Shown: in pieces, positions 43,913 through 52,956 of the stretch
Layout: every line of letters starts with the position of its first letter
How positions within the stretch are numbered: the stretch's first letter is position 1
Source of the DNA: Dehalococcoidia bacterium
GTDB taxonomy: Bacteria > Chloroflexota > Dehalococcoidia > DSTF01 > JACRBR01
Reading direction: 5' to 3'
Assembly (NCBI GenBank): GCA_015478665.1
Contig: JADMII010000008.1
Coordinates: 1-64,000 of the forward strand
DNA: 64,000 nucleotides
The notes under the pieces: generated by a model
Seen by the model: the letters and a program-made list of their open reading frames with translations, nothing else
What the model was told of the DNA's origin: nothing
The model's database searches: none
Translations under genes and position numbers: made by a program

Positions 43913-44494
43913 CTACTGGATAGCGAGCAACTCGACGTCGAAGATCAGCGTTGCGTTCGGCGGGATCTGCGGCGGGTAGCCCCGCGCGTCGTAGGCCAGG
44001 TTGCCGGGGACGATCAGCCGGCGCTTGCCGCCGACCTTCATCGTCGAGAGCCCCTCGGTCCAGCCCGGGATGACACCGTTGAGCGGGAACGTGGCCGGCT
44101 GGCCGCGGTCGACCGAGCTGTCGAACTTGGTGCCGTCCGTCAACCAGCCGGTGTAGTTCACCGTCACCTGCTGCGTCGGCGAGGGCGAGGCGCCGGTGCC
44201 GACCTTCTCGTCGATGTAGCGGAGGCCGCTGGCCGTCGTCTGGATCTGCCCCTGCAGCGGCGGGATGCCCGGGGCGTTGCCGTCGCTGACCGCCGGCGCC
44301 GAGCCGGTGGCGCCCGGCGTCGCTGCGGACGGCGGCGCGGTCGTCGGCACGACAGCCGTGCCGGCGCGAGCGGCGCCGACGTTGCCGGCGGGCCCGGTGG
44401 CGTTCGCGTTCGAGTTGGTGCTGTTGCTGCTTCCGCCGCCGCAGGCTGCCATCAGTGCGGCGGCGGCGAGCAAGCCGAATCCCATGTACTTCAT
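43913..44494 (-). CDS. FKBP-type peptidyl-prolyl isomerase lipoprotein
   Basis: Predicted 193 residues. Signal peptide with lipobox LMAAC at residue ~18, so it is a lipoprotein. A Ser/Thr/Pro linker leads to the FKBP domain (~85-193) with [30 protein letters not shown] and [13 protein letters not shown]. It folds secreted proteins outside the membrane. GAGGAGAGGG supports the ATG; the longer frame is arginine-rich. Confidence 0.9.
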   Translation of the reverse strand: MKYMGFGLLAAAALMAACGGGSSNSTNSNANATGPAGNVGAARAGTAVVPTTAPPSAATPGATGSAPAVSDGNAPGIPPLQGQIQTTASGLRYIDEKVGTGASPSPTQQVTVNYTGWLTDGTKFDSSVDRGQPATFPLNGVIPGWTEGLSTMKVGGKRRLIVPGNLAYDARGYPPQIPPNATLIFDVELLAIQ

Positions 44495-44739
44495 AGCCCT
44501 CTCCTCGCTGGGTGCCGGAGTATTGTGCTGGCTGCGGCGTGCCGGCGCAACAAGCGCGAAGTCGCGCGCGGGTACTGATCGGACGGGCGCCGACGCGGAC
44601 GTCCCGGCATGCCGGTCGCCGCGAGGGCCCGCTGCGACGCGATCGGCGAGCAGCGACGGCAACGCGGACGCGCTCGTACGCGACGCTCGTTTCGCCCATA
44701 ATGAACGCCTCACGATGGAGCGCCGCCGGGACCTCGCAC

Positions 44740-45501
44740 ATGCACGCGAACGCCTCGCTCGATGACATCACTGCATTCCTCGATGACCTGCTCGAGGCGC
44801 CCCGGTACGCAGCCTCGGAGCCGGACGCCAACGGGCTGCTGTACCGCGCCGGCCCGGGCGTGACGAAGATCGCCGTCGCGGTGAACACGTCGATCACGGC
44901 GATCGTCGGGGCGGCGAAGGCCGGCGCTCAGCTGCTGGTCGTGCATCACCCGCCGTGGGCGGAGGTCGACCGCAGCCTCCGCAACGAGAAGCTCCGGGCG
45001 CTGGAGGGCGCCGGCGTCTCGCTGTACGCCGCGCACGCCTCGCTCGACTGTGCGCCGAAGGTCGGCAACGGCTGGGCGCTGGCGGCGCTGCTCGGCGTGC
45101 GCATCGATGCGACGTTCGGTGAGTTCCACGGCGGCCAAGCGGGCGTCGCCGGCAGCTGCGATGGCACGTACGCGGAGCTGATCGCGCGCGCGTCGAAGGA
45201 GCTGCGGGTGCAGGTGGAGGCGTACCAGCACGCGGCGGCGTTCGGGCGGGTGGCGATCGTCACGGGCGCGGGCGGCAACACCGGCGATGTGGAGGAAGCG
45301 CATGCGCTCGGCTGCGACACCTACATTACCGGCGAAGGCAGCATCTTCACGCGCCTCTTCGCGAAGGAGACGGCGATGAACCTGGTCTTCGGCACGCATC
45401 AGGCGACGGAGGCGCCGGGGATCAAGGCACTCGGTCAACGCCTGAGCGACGAGGCGCAGATCCCGTGGGAGTTCATCGACGAGTCGTCGGACGTGTTTTG
45501 A
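44740..45501 (+). CDS. Nif3-like dinuclear metal-centre protein
   Basis: Predicted 253 residues of the NIF3/YqfO family. Metal-binding motifs are present: [21 protein letters not shown], and YITGEGS / [15 protein letters not shown]. Function in the family is unclear; it may be a GTP-cyclohydrolase-like or metal-homeostasis protein. An upstream ATG at 44701 falls inside a CATAAT -10 box, so the later ATG is preferred. Confidence 0.87.
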   Translation: MHANASLDDITAFLDDLLEAPRYAASEPDANGLLYRAGPGVTKIAVAVNTSITAIVGAAKAGAQLLVVHHPPWAEVDRSLRNEKLRALEGAGVSLYAAHASLDCAPKVGNGWALAALLGVRIDATFGEFHGGQAGVAGSCDGTYAELIARASKELRVQVEAYQHAAAFGRVAIVTGAGGNTGDVEEAHALGCDTYITGEGSIFTRLFAKETAMNLVFGTHQATEAPGIKALGQRLSDEAQIPWEFIDESSDVF

Positions 45502-45514
45502 GCGCCGCCCGCCA

Positions 45515-46975
45515 TCAGGCGCCGGCGCGAACCATGTGCACGCAGTCATCGAAGCGCAGGCCATCGACGCGGCCGGTAGCGTCACGCGTGAGCACGACGC
45601 GCGGGCGCTCGCCGTTCGTCTGCGGCAGCTCGTACAGCTCGCCGCCACCGCGCAGCGGCTGCAGGCGCAGGCCGGCCTTCCAGGCGCCGCGGCGCGAGCG
45701 CAGCACGAGCGCATCGCCTTCCCGATAGAGCTCGATGCGGCCGACGCGCGTCACGGGCCGGAAGTTCGTCAGCCGGCCGGGGGGACACTCGAAGATGCCC
45801 GGAGCGGTTTCGAGCACGGACGGGTCGACGGGCGGCGGCGCTTCATCGGCAGGCGCAGCCACGTCGAAGATGGCGCGTGCGACAGCGTTGAAGACGGGCG
45901 CCGGCTCGTCGAGCATGATGTTCATGTGCTGGACCACGGCGACGTTGTCTTCCGGCACAACCATCACGTTGCTGTTCCAGCCGCCGAAGTAGGCGCCGCC
46001 GTGCCCGAAGGTCTGCCGGCCGAAGCGCGGCGCGCGCACGAACGCCAGCCCCCAGCTGACGAGGCGGTCGTCCGGGCACCACTGCGGCGCCACCATCGCA
46101 TCGAAGGTCGCCGGCTGCACGATGCCGGCGCCGCGGCGGAGGAGCGCCGAGGCGTAGCGCGCCATATCCGGGATGTTCGACTGGACGCCGCCGGCAGCGT
46201 TCATGCCCTCATGGAACTCGAGGGTGAACTTGCCGCGGATGTTCAGCCCATCGATGGTCGGCTCATCGGGCACGGGAATGCCGGCGCGCTCGAGCTGTGC
46301 GCGCGTGTCGTCGCTCGGCGCGCGGTGGTAGCCCGTCGCGAGGCTCTCGCTCGGCTGGCCGAGGATGTCCGTCGCGGCCATGCCGAGCGGGCCGAAGATG
46401 CGGCGCTCGAGCACTTCCTGGAGCGACGCATCCTCGGCGCGCACGAGGATCTCGCCGAGCAGGGCGAAGCCGTGGTTCGCGTACGCCCACTTCGTGCCGG
46501 CGGGGGCATCGACGACGACGCCATCGGGATACATCGAGGCGAACGGGCCCGGCGGCATGCGGACGTCCGGGTCCGGGTTGACGTAGTTGCGCAGCGACTC
46601 CAGCGTCGGTGCCTCGCCGATGCCGGACGTATGCGTGAGCAGGTGGCGGACGCGCATCTCCTCGGCTGGCCCGCGAAAGGCGATCTCCGGCAGGTGACTG
46701 CGGACAAGGTCGTCGAGACGCAGTCGTCCTTCGTCGACGAGCGCCATCACGGAGAGCCCGACCATCGTCTTCGTGATCGAGGCGATGCGCTGGCGATGCA
46801 GCGGCGTCATCGGCGCGCGCGCCTCGATGTCGGCGAAGCCCGCGCAGCCGCTGTAGACCACCTCATCGCCGATGACGACGGCGACATTGATGCCGGGAAC
46901 CCGCTGCTCAGCGACCGCGCGTTCAAGCGCATCCGCCGTGCGTCGCTCTGCGCGCGCGTCCCAGATGAAGGCCAT
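45515..46975 (-). CDS. Serine beta-lactamase-like hydrolase
   Basis: Predicted 486 residues, class C/penicillin-binding-protein-like fold. SITKTM holds the Ser-x-x-Lys, WAYANHGFALLG the Tyr-x-Asn and FGHGGAYFGG the third motif. No signal peptide is visible, so a cytoplasmic esterase or D-aminopeptidase is more likely than resistance. The C-terminal ~110 residues are an additional beta domain. The ATG at 46975 has GGGAGG upstream. Confidence 0.87.
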   Translation of the reverse strand: MAFIWDARAERRTADALERAVAEQRVPGINVAVVIGDEVVYSGCAGFADIEARAPMTPLHRQRIASITKTMVGLSVMALVDEGRLRLDDLVRSHLPEIAFRGPAEEMRVRHLLTHTSGIGEAPTLESLRNYVNPDPDVRMPPGPFASMYPDGVVVDAPAGTKWAYANHGFALLGEILVRAEDASLQEVLERRIFGPLGMAATDILGQPSESLATGYHRAPSDDTRAQLERAGIPVPDEPTIDGLNIRGKFTLEFHEGMNAAGGVQSNIPDMARYASALLRRGAGIVQPATFDAMVAPQWCPDDRLVSWGLAFVRAPRFGRQTFGHGGAYFGGWNSNVMVVPEDNVAVVQHMNIMLDEPAPVFNAVARAIFDVAAPADEAPPPVDPSVLETAPGIFECPPGRLTNFRPVTRVGRIELYREGDALVLRSRRGAWKAGLRLQPLRGGGELYELPQTNGERPRVVLTRDATGRVDGLRFDDCVHMVRAGA

Positions 46976-47059
46976 CGCGGCACCTCCCGGAACCTGCAGT
47001 AATCGCACAGAGTAGACTACATGCCGTCCGCCGTCAGTGCGACAACGTGTCGACGGACG

Positions 47060-47065
47060 TACGAT
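47060..47065 (+). promoter_or_regulatory. -10 box of a probably leaderless FAD oxidoreductase gene
   Basis: TACGAT with nine bases to the ATG at 47075, the same spacing as at 39255-39270. The expected start is about three bases before the ATG. The GGGGGG before the ATG lies at the transcript start and could serve as neither leader nor a full ribosome site. Confidence 0.5.
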
Positions 47066-47074
47066 CGGGGGGCC

Positions 47075-48400
47075 ATGCCGGACGTCATCAGCCTGCCGCA
47101 GCAACAAGTGCCCGTCGTCGCCTCGTGCGACGTCCTGGTGGTCGGCGGCGGCGCTGCCGGCATCTCGGCGGCGATCGCCGCCGCGCGGCAGGGCGCCGAC
47201 GTCGTGCTGGTCGAGCGCTACGGCTATCTCGGCGGGCTCGCGTCGGGCGGCCTCATCGTACTGCTGCTGACGCTCGACGACGGCGACGGGCGCCAGGTGG
47301 TGGCCGGGCAGTGCCAGGAACTCGTCGAGCGGCTCGCGGCGCGCGGCGCCTGCTTCTATCCGCCGGCCGGCGAGTGGGGCGCGCGCGATGAAGGGCTGAT
47401 CGCGGGGTATCGACGCTGGGGGCTGGTCTGGGGGTCAGGGCCCCATCGCGTGCGCTACTCCGTCGCGTACGACCCGGAGGAGCTCAAGTACGTCGCGACT
47501 ACCTGGGTCGGCGAGGCCGGTGTGCGGCTGATGCTGCATCGCTGGGCGAGCGACGTCGTGTTCGAGCTCGAGCGCCCGCACGGGCGGCCGGCGGGCCGTC
47601 TTTCGCACGTCGTCTTCACGTCGAAGGCCGGCCGGCAGGCGGTGCGGGCGGCGCAGGTGATCGACGCCAGCGGCGACGGCGACATCTTCGCGCTCGCCGG
47701 CGAAGCCTACGACAGCGAACGGGTGCATCCGTGGCTCTGGTTCCGGATGGCGGGCGTGCGCGCGCCGGATGAGCGAGCGTCAGAAGCGTCGAGCCACGGC
47801 GATCGAGATGCGTTCGCCTTCCGCACGCTGAATCCGGGCCAGGCGCTGCTGCCCTGGGGCGCCGCGGAGCGCATCGCCCGCCGCATCGACGCGACGGACC
47901 CGGACGACCTGACGTTCGCCGAGGTCGAGTGCCGGCGAATGGTGATGGACGAGGTCGACCGCCTGCGCGCGCAGGCGCCGGGATTCGAGCAGGCGTACCT
48001 GACCGACGTCGCCCTGACGCTGGGCATCACGGAGTCGCGGCGGCTGCGCGGCGCGCACGTGCTGGCCCGCGAGGAGGTGGACCACGTGTTCCCGGACGCC
48101 ATCGCCAGCACCGGCCACTGGACGAAGTACGGCGCGGTGTACCACATCCCGTACCGCAGCCTGCTGCCGCTGCGCGCATCGAACCTGCTGGCCGCCGGCC
48201 GTTGCATCAGCGTCGACCATCGCGTGCACCACGCGACGAAGGAGATCCCGGCCTGCTTCGCGACGGGAGAGGCCGCGGGGATCGCCGCCGCGCAGGCGCT
48301 GCGGTCGGGGCGCGCGGTGCAGGACATCGACGTGCCGGCGCTGCAGTCGGCGTTGCGCCGGGCCGGCGCCTGGCTGCCGGATCTGACATGCGGCGAATAG
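47075..48400 (+). CDS. FAD-dependent oxidoreductase
   Basis: Predicted 441 residues. N-terminal Rossmann fold VLVVGGGAAGISAAIAAARQ and VERYGYLGGLASGG (FAD_oxidored family), a later GDGDIFALAG and C-terminal LLAAGRCISVDH with HHATKEIPACFATGEAAG. Substrate unknown; the family includes ring- or polyol-oxidising enzymes. The upstream ATG at 47021 lies before the promoter box and is rejected. No signal peptide. Confidence 0.87.
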   Translation: MPDVISLPQQQVPVVASCDVLVVGGGAAGISAAIAAARQGADVVLVERYGYLGGLASGGLIVLLLTLDDGDGRQVVAGQCQELVERLAARGACFYPPAGEWGARDEGLIAGYRRWGLVWGSGPHRVRYSVAYDPEELKYVATTWVGEAGVRLMLHRWASDVVFELERPHGRPAGRLSHVVFTSKAGRQAVRAAQVIDASGDGDIFALAGEAYDSERVHPWLWFRMAGVRAPDERASEASSHGDRDAFAFRTLNPGQALLPWGAAERIARRIDATDPDDLTFAEVECRRMVMDEVDRLRAQAPGFEQAYLTDVALTLGITESRRLRGAHVLAREEVDHVFPDAIASTGHWTKYGAVYHIPYRSLLPLRASNLLAAGRCISVDHRVHHATKEIPACFATGEAAGIAAAQALRSGRAVQDIDVPALQSALRRAGAWLPDLTCGE

Positions 48401-48556
48401 AGCGAGAGCCGCGGCGGGGAAGGCGGCGGGCGGGCGTCGATGTAGCCGGCGACTGGAGCGTGGGCGTCCTCGGCCGCATGCATCGTGGAACGGCGACGCG
48501 CCGGCCGATCGGGCGGTGCAGCGCATTGCGCGGGTGCGCGTTCGGGAGGTGGTGAG

Positions 48557-48590
48557 ATGAACGAGCTGGCGCCGCCGCGTGGAGGCTGAG
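48557..48590 (+). other. Short upstream frame overlapping the RNase H start
   Basis: GGGAGGTGGTGAG precedes an ATG that opens a 10-codon frame ending in TGA inside the first codons of the RNase H frame. The coordinates give the extent of the overlap. It may be a leader peptide, a coupled start, or the sign of a one-base error in the assembly. Confidence 0.35.
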
Positions 48591-49082
48591 GCGGGCGGTC
48601 GGAGGCAGATCGTGATCCATACGGACGGCGCCTGTCTCGGCAATCCCGGGCCGGGCGGCTACGGCGTCGTGCTGCAGTACGGCGCGCATCGGCGTGAGCT
48701 GTCCGGCGGATTCCGTCGCACGACGAACAACCGCATGGAGCTGATGGCGGTGATCGAGGGGCTGCGTGCGCTGAAGGAGCCCTGTGACGTGACGCTGTAC
48801 AGCGACTCGCAGTACGTGGTGCGGGCGATGACGGAGGGCTGGGCGCGGCGCTGGCGCGCGAACGGCTGGCGCCGCGACCGGACGACCAAGGCCTCGAACC
48901 CCGACCTCTGGGAGGAGCTGCTGCGGCTGACCGAGGTGCACAACGTCGAGTTTCGCTGGGTGCGCGGGCATGCCGGCAACCGCGAGAACGAGCGCTGCGA
49001 CGAGCTGGCCGTGGCGGCTGCGGAGGGCCGCGAGCTGGCCGTCGACGCCGGCTACGAGGCGACCGCAGGCCCGCTTCGGTAG
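48579..49082 (+). CDS. rnhA: Ribonuclease HI
   Basis: Predicted 167 residues. [33 protein letters not shown] and NERCDELA supply the catalytic Asp, Glu, Asp, Asp. It removes RNA from RNA-DNA hybrids. The GTG at 48579 keeps the first beta strand; a GTG at 48612 has a better GGAGG site but would clip it. A short frame with a strong ribosome site overlaps the start. Confidence 0.93.
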   Translation: MEAEAGGRRQIVIHTDGACLGNPGPGGYGVVLQYGAHRRELSGGFRRTTNNRMELMAVIEGLRALKEPCDVTLYSDSQYVVRAMTEGWARRWRANGWRRDRTTKASNPDLWEELLRLTEVHNVEFRWVRGHAGNRENERCDELAVAAAEGRELAVDAGYEATAGPLR

Positions 49083-49374
49083 TCCATCCATCCCGGCGGA
49101 CGCCCCAAACGCCCCGCGTCCGGCGACCTTCACCGGTCGCAGTCGCCAGTCACCCGGCAACCGATCCCCAGTCACCAGTCACCCGTCACCCAGTCGCCGC
49201 TCACCCACTCCCCAGCTCTCCGATCAGTAACGGCGGTGTTGCCTCGACCGCCGCCGACACTGCGACCCGCTCGCAATTGCCGGCGGAGTCGCATCGAAGG
49301 GTTCAGGCCGCGAGCCGGCGTTGGTACCGTCGAAGAGGCGGCGCTCGCGCTGGCCGCCGGAGGAGGCGGCGTTC
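49083..49374. repeat. Low-complexity CAGTCACC-rich stretch downstream of rnhA
   Basis: The word CAGTCACC and near copies recur between ~49140 and 49214. The remainder of this ~290-bp gap has no supported gene. Similar words occur near 62566-62590. Confidence 0.55.
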
Positions 49375-49635
49375 ATGTGGTGGTGGCTCTGGATCATCTG
49401 GCTCTTCATCCTGTTCTGGCTCGTGCTGCTGCCGTTCGGCTGGGGCTACCGACGCTGGGGCCGGCCCGTGTATCGATACCATCGCGGCCACTACCACCGG
49501 GTCGACGACATCGACCCCGCGTATCAGGATGAGCCCTACGACGCGACGGACACCGGCTGGGCGTGGTGGAGCGCGATCATCTGGCTGGTCTTGATCGCGC
49601 TGATCGTCTGGCTGATCGTCGCGATCTGGATCTGA
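49375..49635 (+). CDS. Small tryptophan-rich membrane protein
   Basis: Predicted 86 residues. Two membrane segments rich in Trp and Ile (~2-22, ~62-84) flank a basic, Tyr/His/Arg-rich loop (~23-50) and an acidic stretch. GGAGGAGG ten bases before the ATG. No family is recognised; it could be a small SHOCT-like or stress membrane protein, but no motif proves this. Confidence 0.6.
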   Translation: MWWWLWIIWLFILFWLVLLPFGWGYRRWGRPVYRYHRGHYHRVDDIDPAYQDEPYDATDTGWAWWSAIIWLVLIALIVWLIVAIWI

Positions 49636-49755
49636 TCTCGCCGCGGCGGGCAGCCTGCACCCCCGGCGAGCCGTGAGCAATACAGCGTCGGGCGGCGGAT
49701 GCCCGTGATGTTGGATGTTCGAGGCCTGCAGGCAGGCGGCGCGTGAAGGCTGACC

Positions 49756-50292
49756 TCAGTTGGGCTGCAGCCAGATGCGACCGACGGTGAATTCGGCCGT
49801 GCCACCGGCCTTCGAATCCAGGTAGAGCTTGCTCGCCGTGGCGATCTGCACGCGCACGCGCAGCGGATTCGAGACGAAGGGCTGCACGCTGCTGTCCGGC
49901 AGCGCGCGGTCGCACGGCAGTTCGGCGTAGAAGACAGCAGTCGTCGTGGTGATCGTCATCAGCCCGGCGCTGCAGGCGATCGACGTGAGCTTCGGCGTGG
50001 CCGCGTCGGTGCTGGCGGGGTCGCCGTACTGCGCGGCGGCGCGCAGCTGTTGTGCCTGCGCCGGCACGCCGGCGGGGCGCGGTCGCGGGTCGGGCGTCGT
50101 GGTGGCAGCGACAACGGTCGCCGTCCCCAGGCTGTCCGTTCGGGGAACGGGCTTCGGCGATGAGCCGGAGCAGGCGACGAAGAGGACCGCGGCGCCGGCG
50201 GCGCAGAGTGCGAGCGTCGGGGCGCGGCGGCGCGGCGCAGGGAAGCGGTGCGAACCGATCATGTCCTCCAGCCCCGTCTCCTCGCGGCGCAT
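49756..50292 (-). CDS. Small lipoprotein, unknown function
   Basis: Predicted 178 residues. Signal peptide and lipobox FVACSG place the mature protein on the outer face of the membrane. A Thr/Pro-rich spacer follows, then a beta-like domain (~90-178). A start ten codons later (50262) would give a cleaner signal peptide, but its GGAGG is only two bases away. It follows der by 43 bases and may share its transcript. Confidence 0.65.
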   Translation of the reverse strand: MRREETGLEDMIGSHRFPAPRRRAPTLALCAAGAAVLFVACSGSSPKPVPRTDSLGTATVVAATTTPDPRPRPAGVPAQAQQLRAAAQYGDPASTDAATPKLTSIACSAGLMTITTTTAVFYAELPCDRALPDSSVQPFVSNPLRVRVQIATASKLYLDSKAGGTAEFTVGRIWLQPN

Positions 50293-50335
50293 GGTAGCGC
50301 ATCGGGCGCAGCGCTTCCGGCCGAGGCCGCGCGCA

Positions 50336-51694
50336 TCATCCGGTCGTCCGGTGGCGCTCCGCCTGCTCGTCGCCGCGGCCGCGGAAGATCAGCCGGAGCG
50401 CCGTGCCCGCGAAGCCGAAATTGCGACGGATGACGTTCTCCATGTAGCGGCGATAGCCGAAGTGGGCGCGTGACGGGTCGTTCATGAAGAAGACGAACGT
50501 CGGCGGCTTGACCTCCGCCTGCGTCACGTACAGCAGCTTCAGGCGGCCGGCCTTCGCGGGCGCCGGTGGCGGCTTCTCGGCGACGGCGCGGCGAATCGCC
50601 TGATTGAGCGCGCCCGTATCGATGCGCCGCTGCCGCTCGTCTCCGACGCGCACCGCCTCCTCGAGCAGCGGCGTAATGCCCGTGGCCTCGGCGGCGGAGG
50701 TGAAGCGAATCGAGGCCCAGGGCGCGAACTTGAGCTTCCAGCGAAGGCGTCGCTCGAAGTCCTCCTGCGTCCACTCGCCGTCGCGGACGAGGTCCCACTT
50801 GTTCGCGACGATGATGACTCCGGTGAAGGCGTCCAGCGCGTAGCCGACGACGTGCGCGTCCTGCGCCGTAAAGCCCTCGGCGAGGTCGAAGACGCAGAGC
50901 GCGATGCCGGCGCGCTCCAGCGCACGTCGGGCGCGCAGCGTCGAGTGCTTCTCGACGCCCGCCTCGATGCTACCGCGGCGGCGCAGGCCGGCCGTGTCCA
51001 AAAGCACGAGGTCGCGGCCTTCGAAGGCGAAGGGCGTATCGATGACGTCGCGCGTCGTGCCGGGGACGTCGCTGACGATCACGCGCTGCTCGCCGAGAAC
51101 GGCGTTGAGCAGCGCTGACTTGCCGACGTTCGGCCGCCCGACGATCGCCAGCCGCAGCCCGTCGGGCGCCTCAGGCGCCTCCGCGGCTGATGGCAGCGTG
51201 TCGACGATCGAGTCCAGCACGTCGGCGACACCGAGTCCGTGGTTCGCGCTGACGGCGATGGGCTCGCCGAGGCCGAGACGGTAGAACTGCACGGCCGCGT
51301 CCTGCCGTTCGCGGTTCTCCGCCTTGTTCGCGAGCAGCAGCAGCGGCTTGTTCGTGCGGCGGAGCAGATCCGCGACCTCGTCATCGGCGGCGGTGGCGCC
51401 GTCCTTCGCATCGACGACGAAGAGGATCATGTCGGCTTCGCGCAGCGCGTACTCCACCTGCGCGCGGACGAGCGGCGTGTAGGTGCCGGGCACGTCCGGC
51501 TCGAGGCCGCCGGTATCGACGAGCCGGAACTCGCGGTCGCGCCATGCCGCCTCGCCGTAGATGCGGTCGCGCGTCGTGCCGGGCAGATCCTCAACGAGCG
51601 CCGGGCGACCGCCGACGATGCGGTTGAAGAGCGCCGACTTGCCGACGTTCGGGCGCCCGACGATGGCGACGACGGGCGGCCGGCCGCCCGTCAT
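50336..51694 (-). CDS. der: Ribosome biogenesis GTPase Der
   Basis: Predicted 452 residues. Two GTPase domains are visible: AIVGRPNVGKSALFNRIVG with DLPGTTRDR and DTGGLE, and AIVGRPNVGKSALLNAVLG with DVPGTTRD and DTAGLRRRG, plus the NKWD specificity motif in domain 2 and NKAE in domain 1. The C-terminal KH-like domain has FVFFMNDPSRAHFGYRRYM. It matures the 50S subunit. The ATG overlaps the cdaR stop. Confidence 0.95.
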   Translation of the reverse strand: MTGGRPPVVAIVGRPNVGKSALFNRIVGGRPALVEDLPGTTRDRIYGEAAWRDREFRLVDTGGLEPDVPGTYTPLVRAQVEYALREADMILFVVDAKDGATAADDEVADLLRRTNKPLLLLANKAENRERQDAAVQFYRLGLGEPIAVSANHGLGVADVLDSIVDTLPSAAEAPEAPDGLRLAIVGRPNVGKSALLNAVLGEQRVIVSDVPGTTRDVIDTPFAFEGRDLVLLDTAGLRRRGSIEAGVEKHSTLRARRALERAGIALCVFDLAEGFTAQDAHVVGYALDAFTGVIIVANKWDLVRDGEWTQEDFERRLRWKLKFAPWASIRFTSAAEATGITPLLEEAVRVGDERQRRIDTGALNQAIRRAVAEKPPPAPAKAGRLKLLYVTQAEVKPPTFVFFMNDPSRAHFGYRRYMENVIRRNFGFAGTALRLIFRGRGDEQAERHRTTG

Positions 51695-52956
51695 TGCCGC
51701 CGGGCCAGGGCGATGCCCAGCTGGCCGGGGTCGGTGCGCACCACCTTCGTGCCCGGCGGCGCCTGGATGGTGATCGGCAGGCTGTGCAGCCCGGGGCCAA
51801 GGTCTTTGGCATCGACCGTGACGACGATCGACTCCGGCGCGATCGCCTGCAGCGTGGGCACGTCGCCGCTGAGCGTGACGACGACGGCCTGCTGCGCGAG
51901 TATCGCCGCGAGGCCATCGCCGACGTTCCGGACCTGCGGCACGACGTTGTAGGACTGCTCGCCCTTCGCCGGGCTGATCGCGACGCGCACATTGACCTTG
52001 ACGGCGCCCTGCAGCTGCACGCCGTCCGGCAGTTTCAGCGCCACCTGCCGCACGACGTCCGCGCGCTGATCGGCGACGGAAATCTGTTCCGTCGCGATGC
52101 CCCGGACGGCGTCAATCGACTGCAGCTTGTCGGCGGCTCCCGTCAACGTGACGAGCGGCGGGTCGATGCTGATCGCGGTCACGTTGTAGCCGGCCGCCGG
52201 CGCGCCGACGATGTCCGGCGTGACGACGAAGGCGCTGGTGAACGCCTTCTGGTCGATCGTCACCTTGACGCGCGCCTTGTCCGGGTTGAGGGTGACACGG
52301 CTGATCTCGCCGCCGCGCGCGTCACGCGGCTTGAGGGCGACCGTGTCGTCGAAGTCCACGCGGAGGCCGGTGAGGTTGACCTCGGCGACGGCGGAGTCGA
52401 CGAGGGCGACGAGGCTCTGGGGCCCGGTGACCGTCACCGTCTGCGGGTCCAGCGACTGGGCGCCGGCGCCGAAGCCGAGTTGCGGCGAGCCGACGAGCGA
52501 CGTCTTGACGGGCACCTCCTTCGTGCGCACGTCCTCGATCGTGACGTCGACGCGCGCCGGGGAGACGTCGGTGACGTTGACGCTGCCCTTCGAAGAGGTG
52601 ACGTCGACGGCGACGTTCGTCGTCCCCCGGTCCAGGCCGCCGAGATTCACCGTCGCCTCGAAGTTATTCGGCTGCAGTTGGCTGATCTGGTTTTTCGGGG
52701 CGGAGATCTGGATTCGCACGGTCGTCGCCGAGGCATTGGCGACGGCGAAGTTGTTCGGCACGTTGACGAACTGCACCGGAATGGCGCTGTTGAACGTCTC
52801 GACCTGCTGCGGGTTCTCGCGCTCCGTGACGTACAGCCACAGCGTCAGCGCGAGTGCCACCGACAGCACGGCGAGGCTGAGGTTGCCGGCGACGGCGAGC
52901 GCGCCGCCGCGAAGCAGATAGGCGATGGCGCGCGGCAACCGGCGTAGCGTGCTCAT
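51691..52956 (-). CDS. cdaR: YbbR/CdaR-type regulator of c-di-AMP synthase
   Basis: Predicted 421 residues. One N-terminal membrane segment (~24-43), then about four YbbR-type beta repeats outside the membrane, with recurring phrases such as VTVTGPQSLV and VTLTGAADKL. In Firmicutes CdaR modulates CdaA. Order argF-cdaA-cdaR-der places it directly after cdaA, with ATGA overlap. Confidence 0.88.
   Translation of the reverse strand: MSTLRRLPRAIAYLLRGGALAVAGNLSLAVLSVALALTLWLYVTERENPQQVETFNSAIPVQFVNVPNNFAVANASATTVRIQISAPKNQISQLQPNNFEATVNLGGLDRGTTNVAVDVTSSKGSVNVTDVSPARVDVTIEDVRTKEVPVKTSLVGSPQLGFGAGAQSLDPQTVTVTGPQSLVALVDSAVAEVNLTGLRVDFDDTVALKPRDARGGEISRVTLNPDKARVKVTIDQKAFTSAFVVTPDIVGAPAAGYNVTAISIDPPLVTLTGAADKLQSIDAVRGIATEQISVADQRADVVRQVALKLPDGVQLQGAVKVNVRVAISPAKGEQSYNVVPQVRNVGDGLAAILAQQAVVVTLSGDVPTLQAIAPESIVVTVDAKDLGPGLHSLPITIQAPPGTKVVRTDPGQLGIALARRQ

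Noticed and set aside
45515-46975. Beta-lactamase fold as an antibiotic-resistance gene
   Set aside because: No signal peptide and a long extra domain; the fold is shared by esterases and peptidases, so resistance is not supported.
49138-49214. CAGTCACC-rich stretch as a CRISPR array
   Set aside because: Copies are irregular and adjoining; no constant repeat length and no unique spacers.
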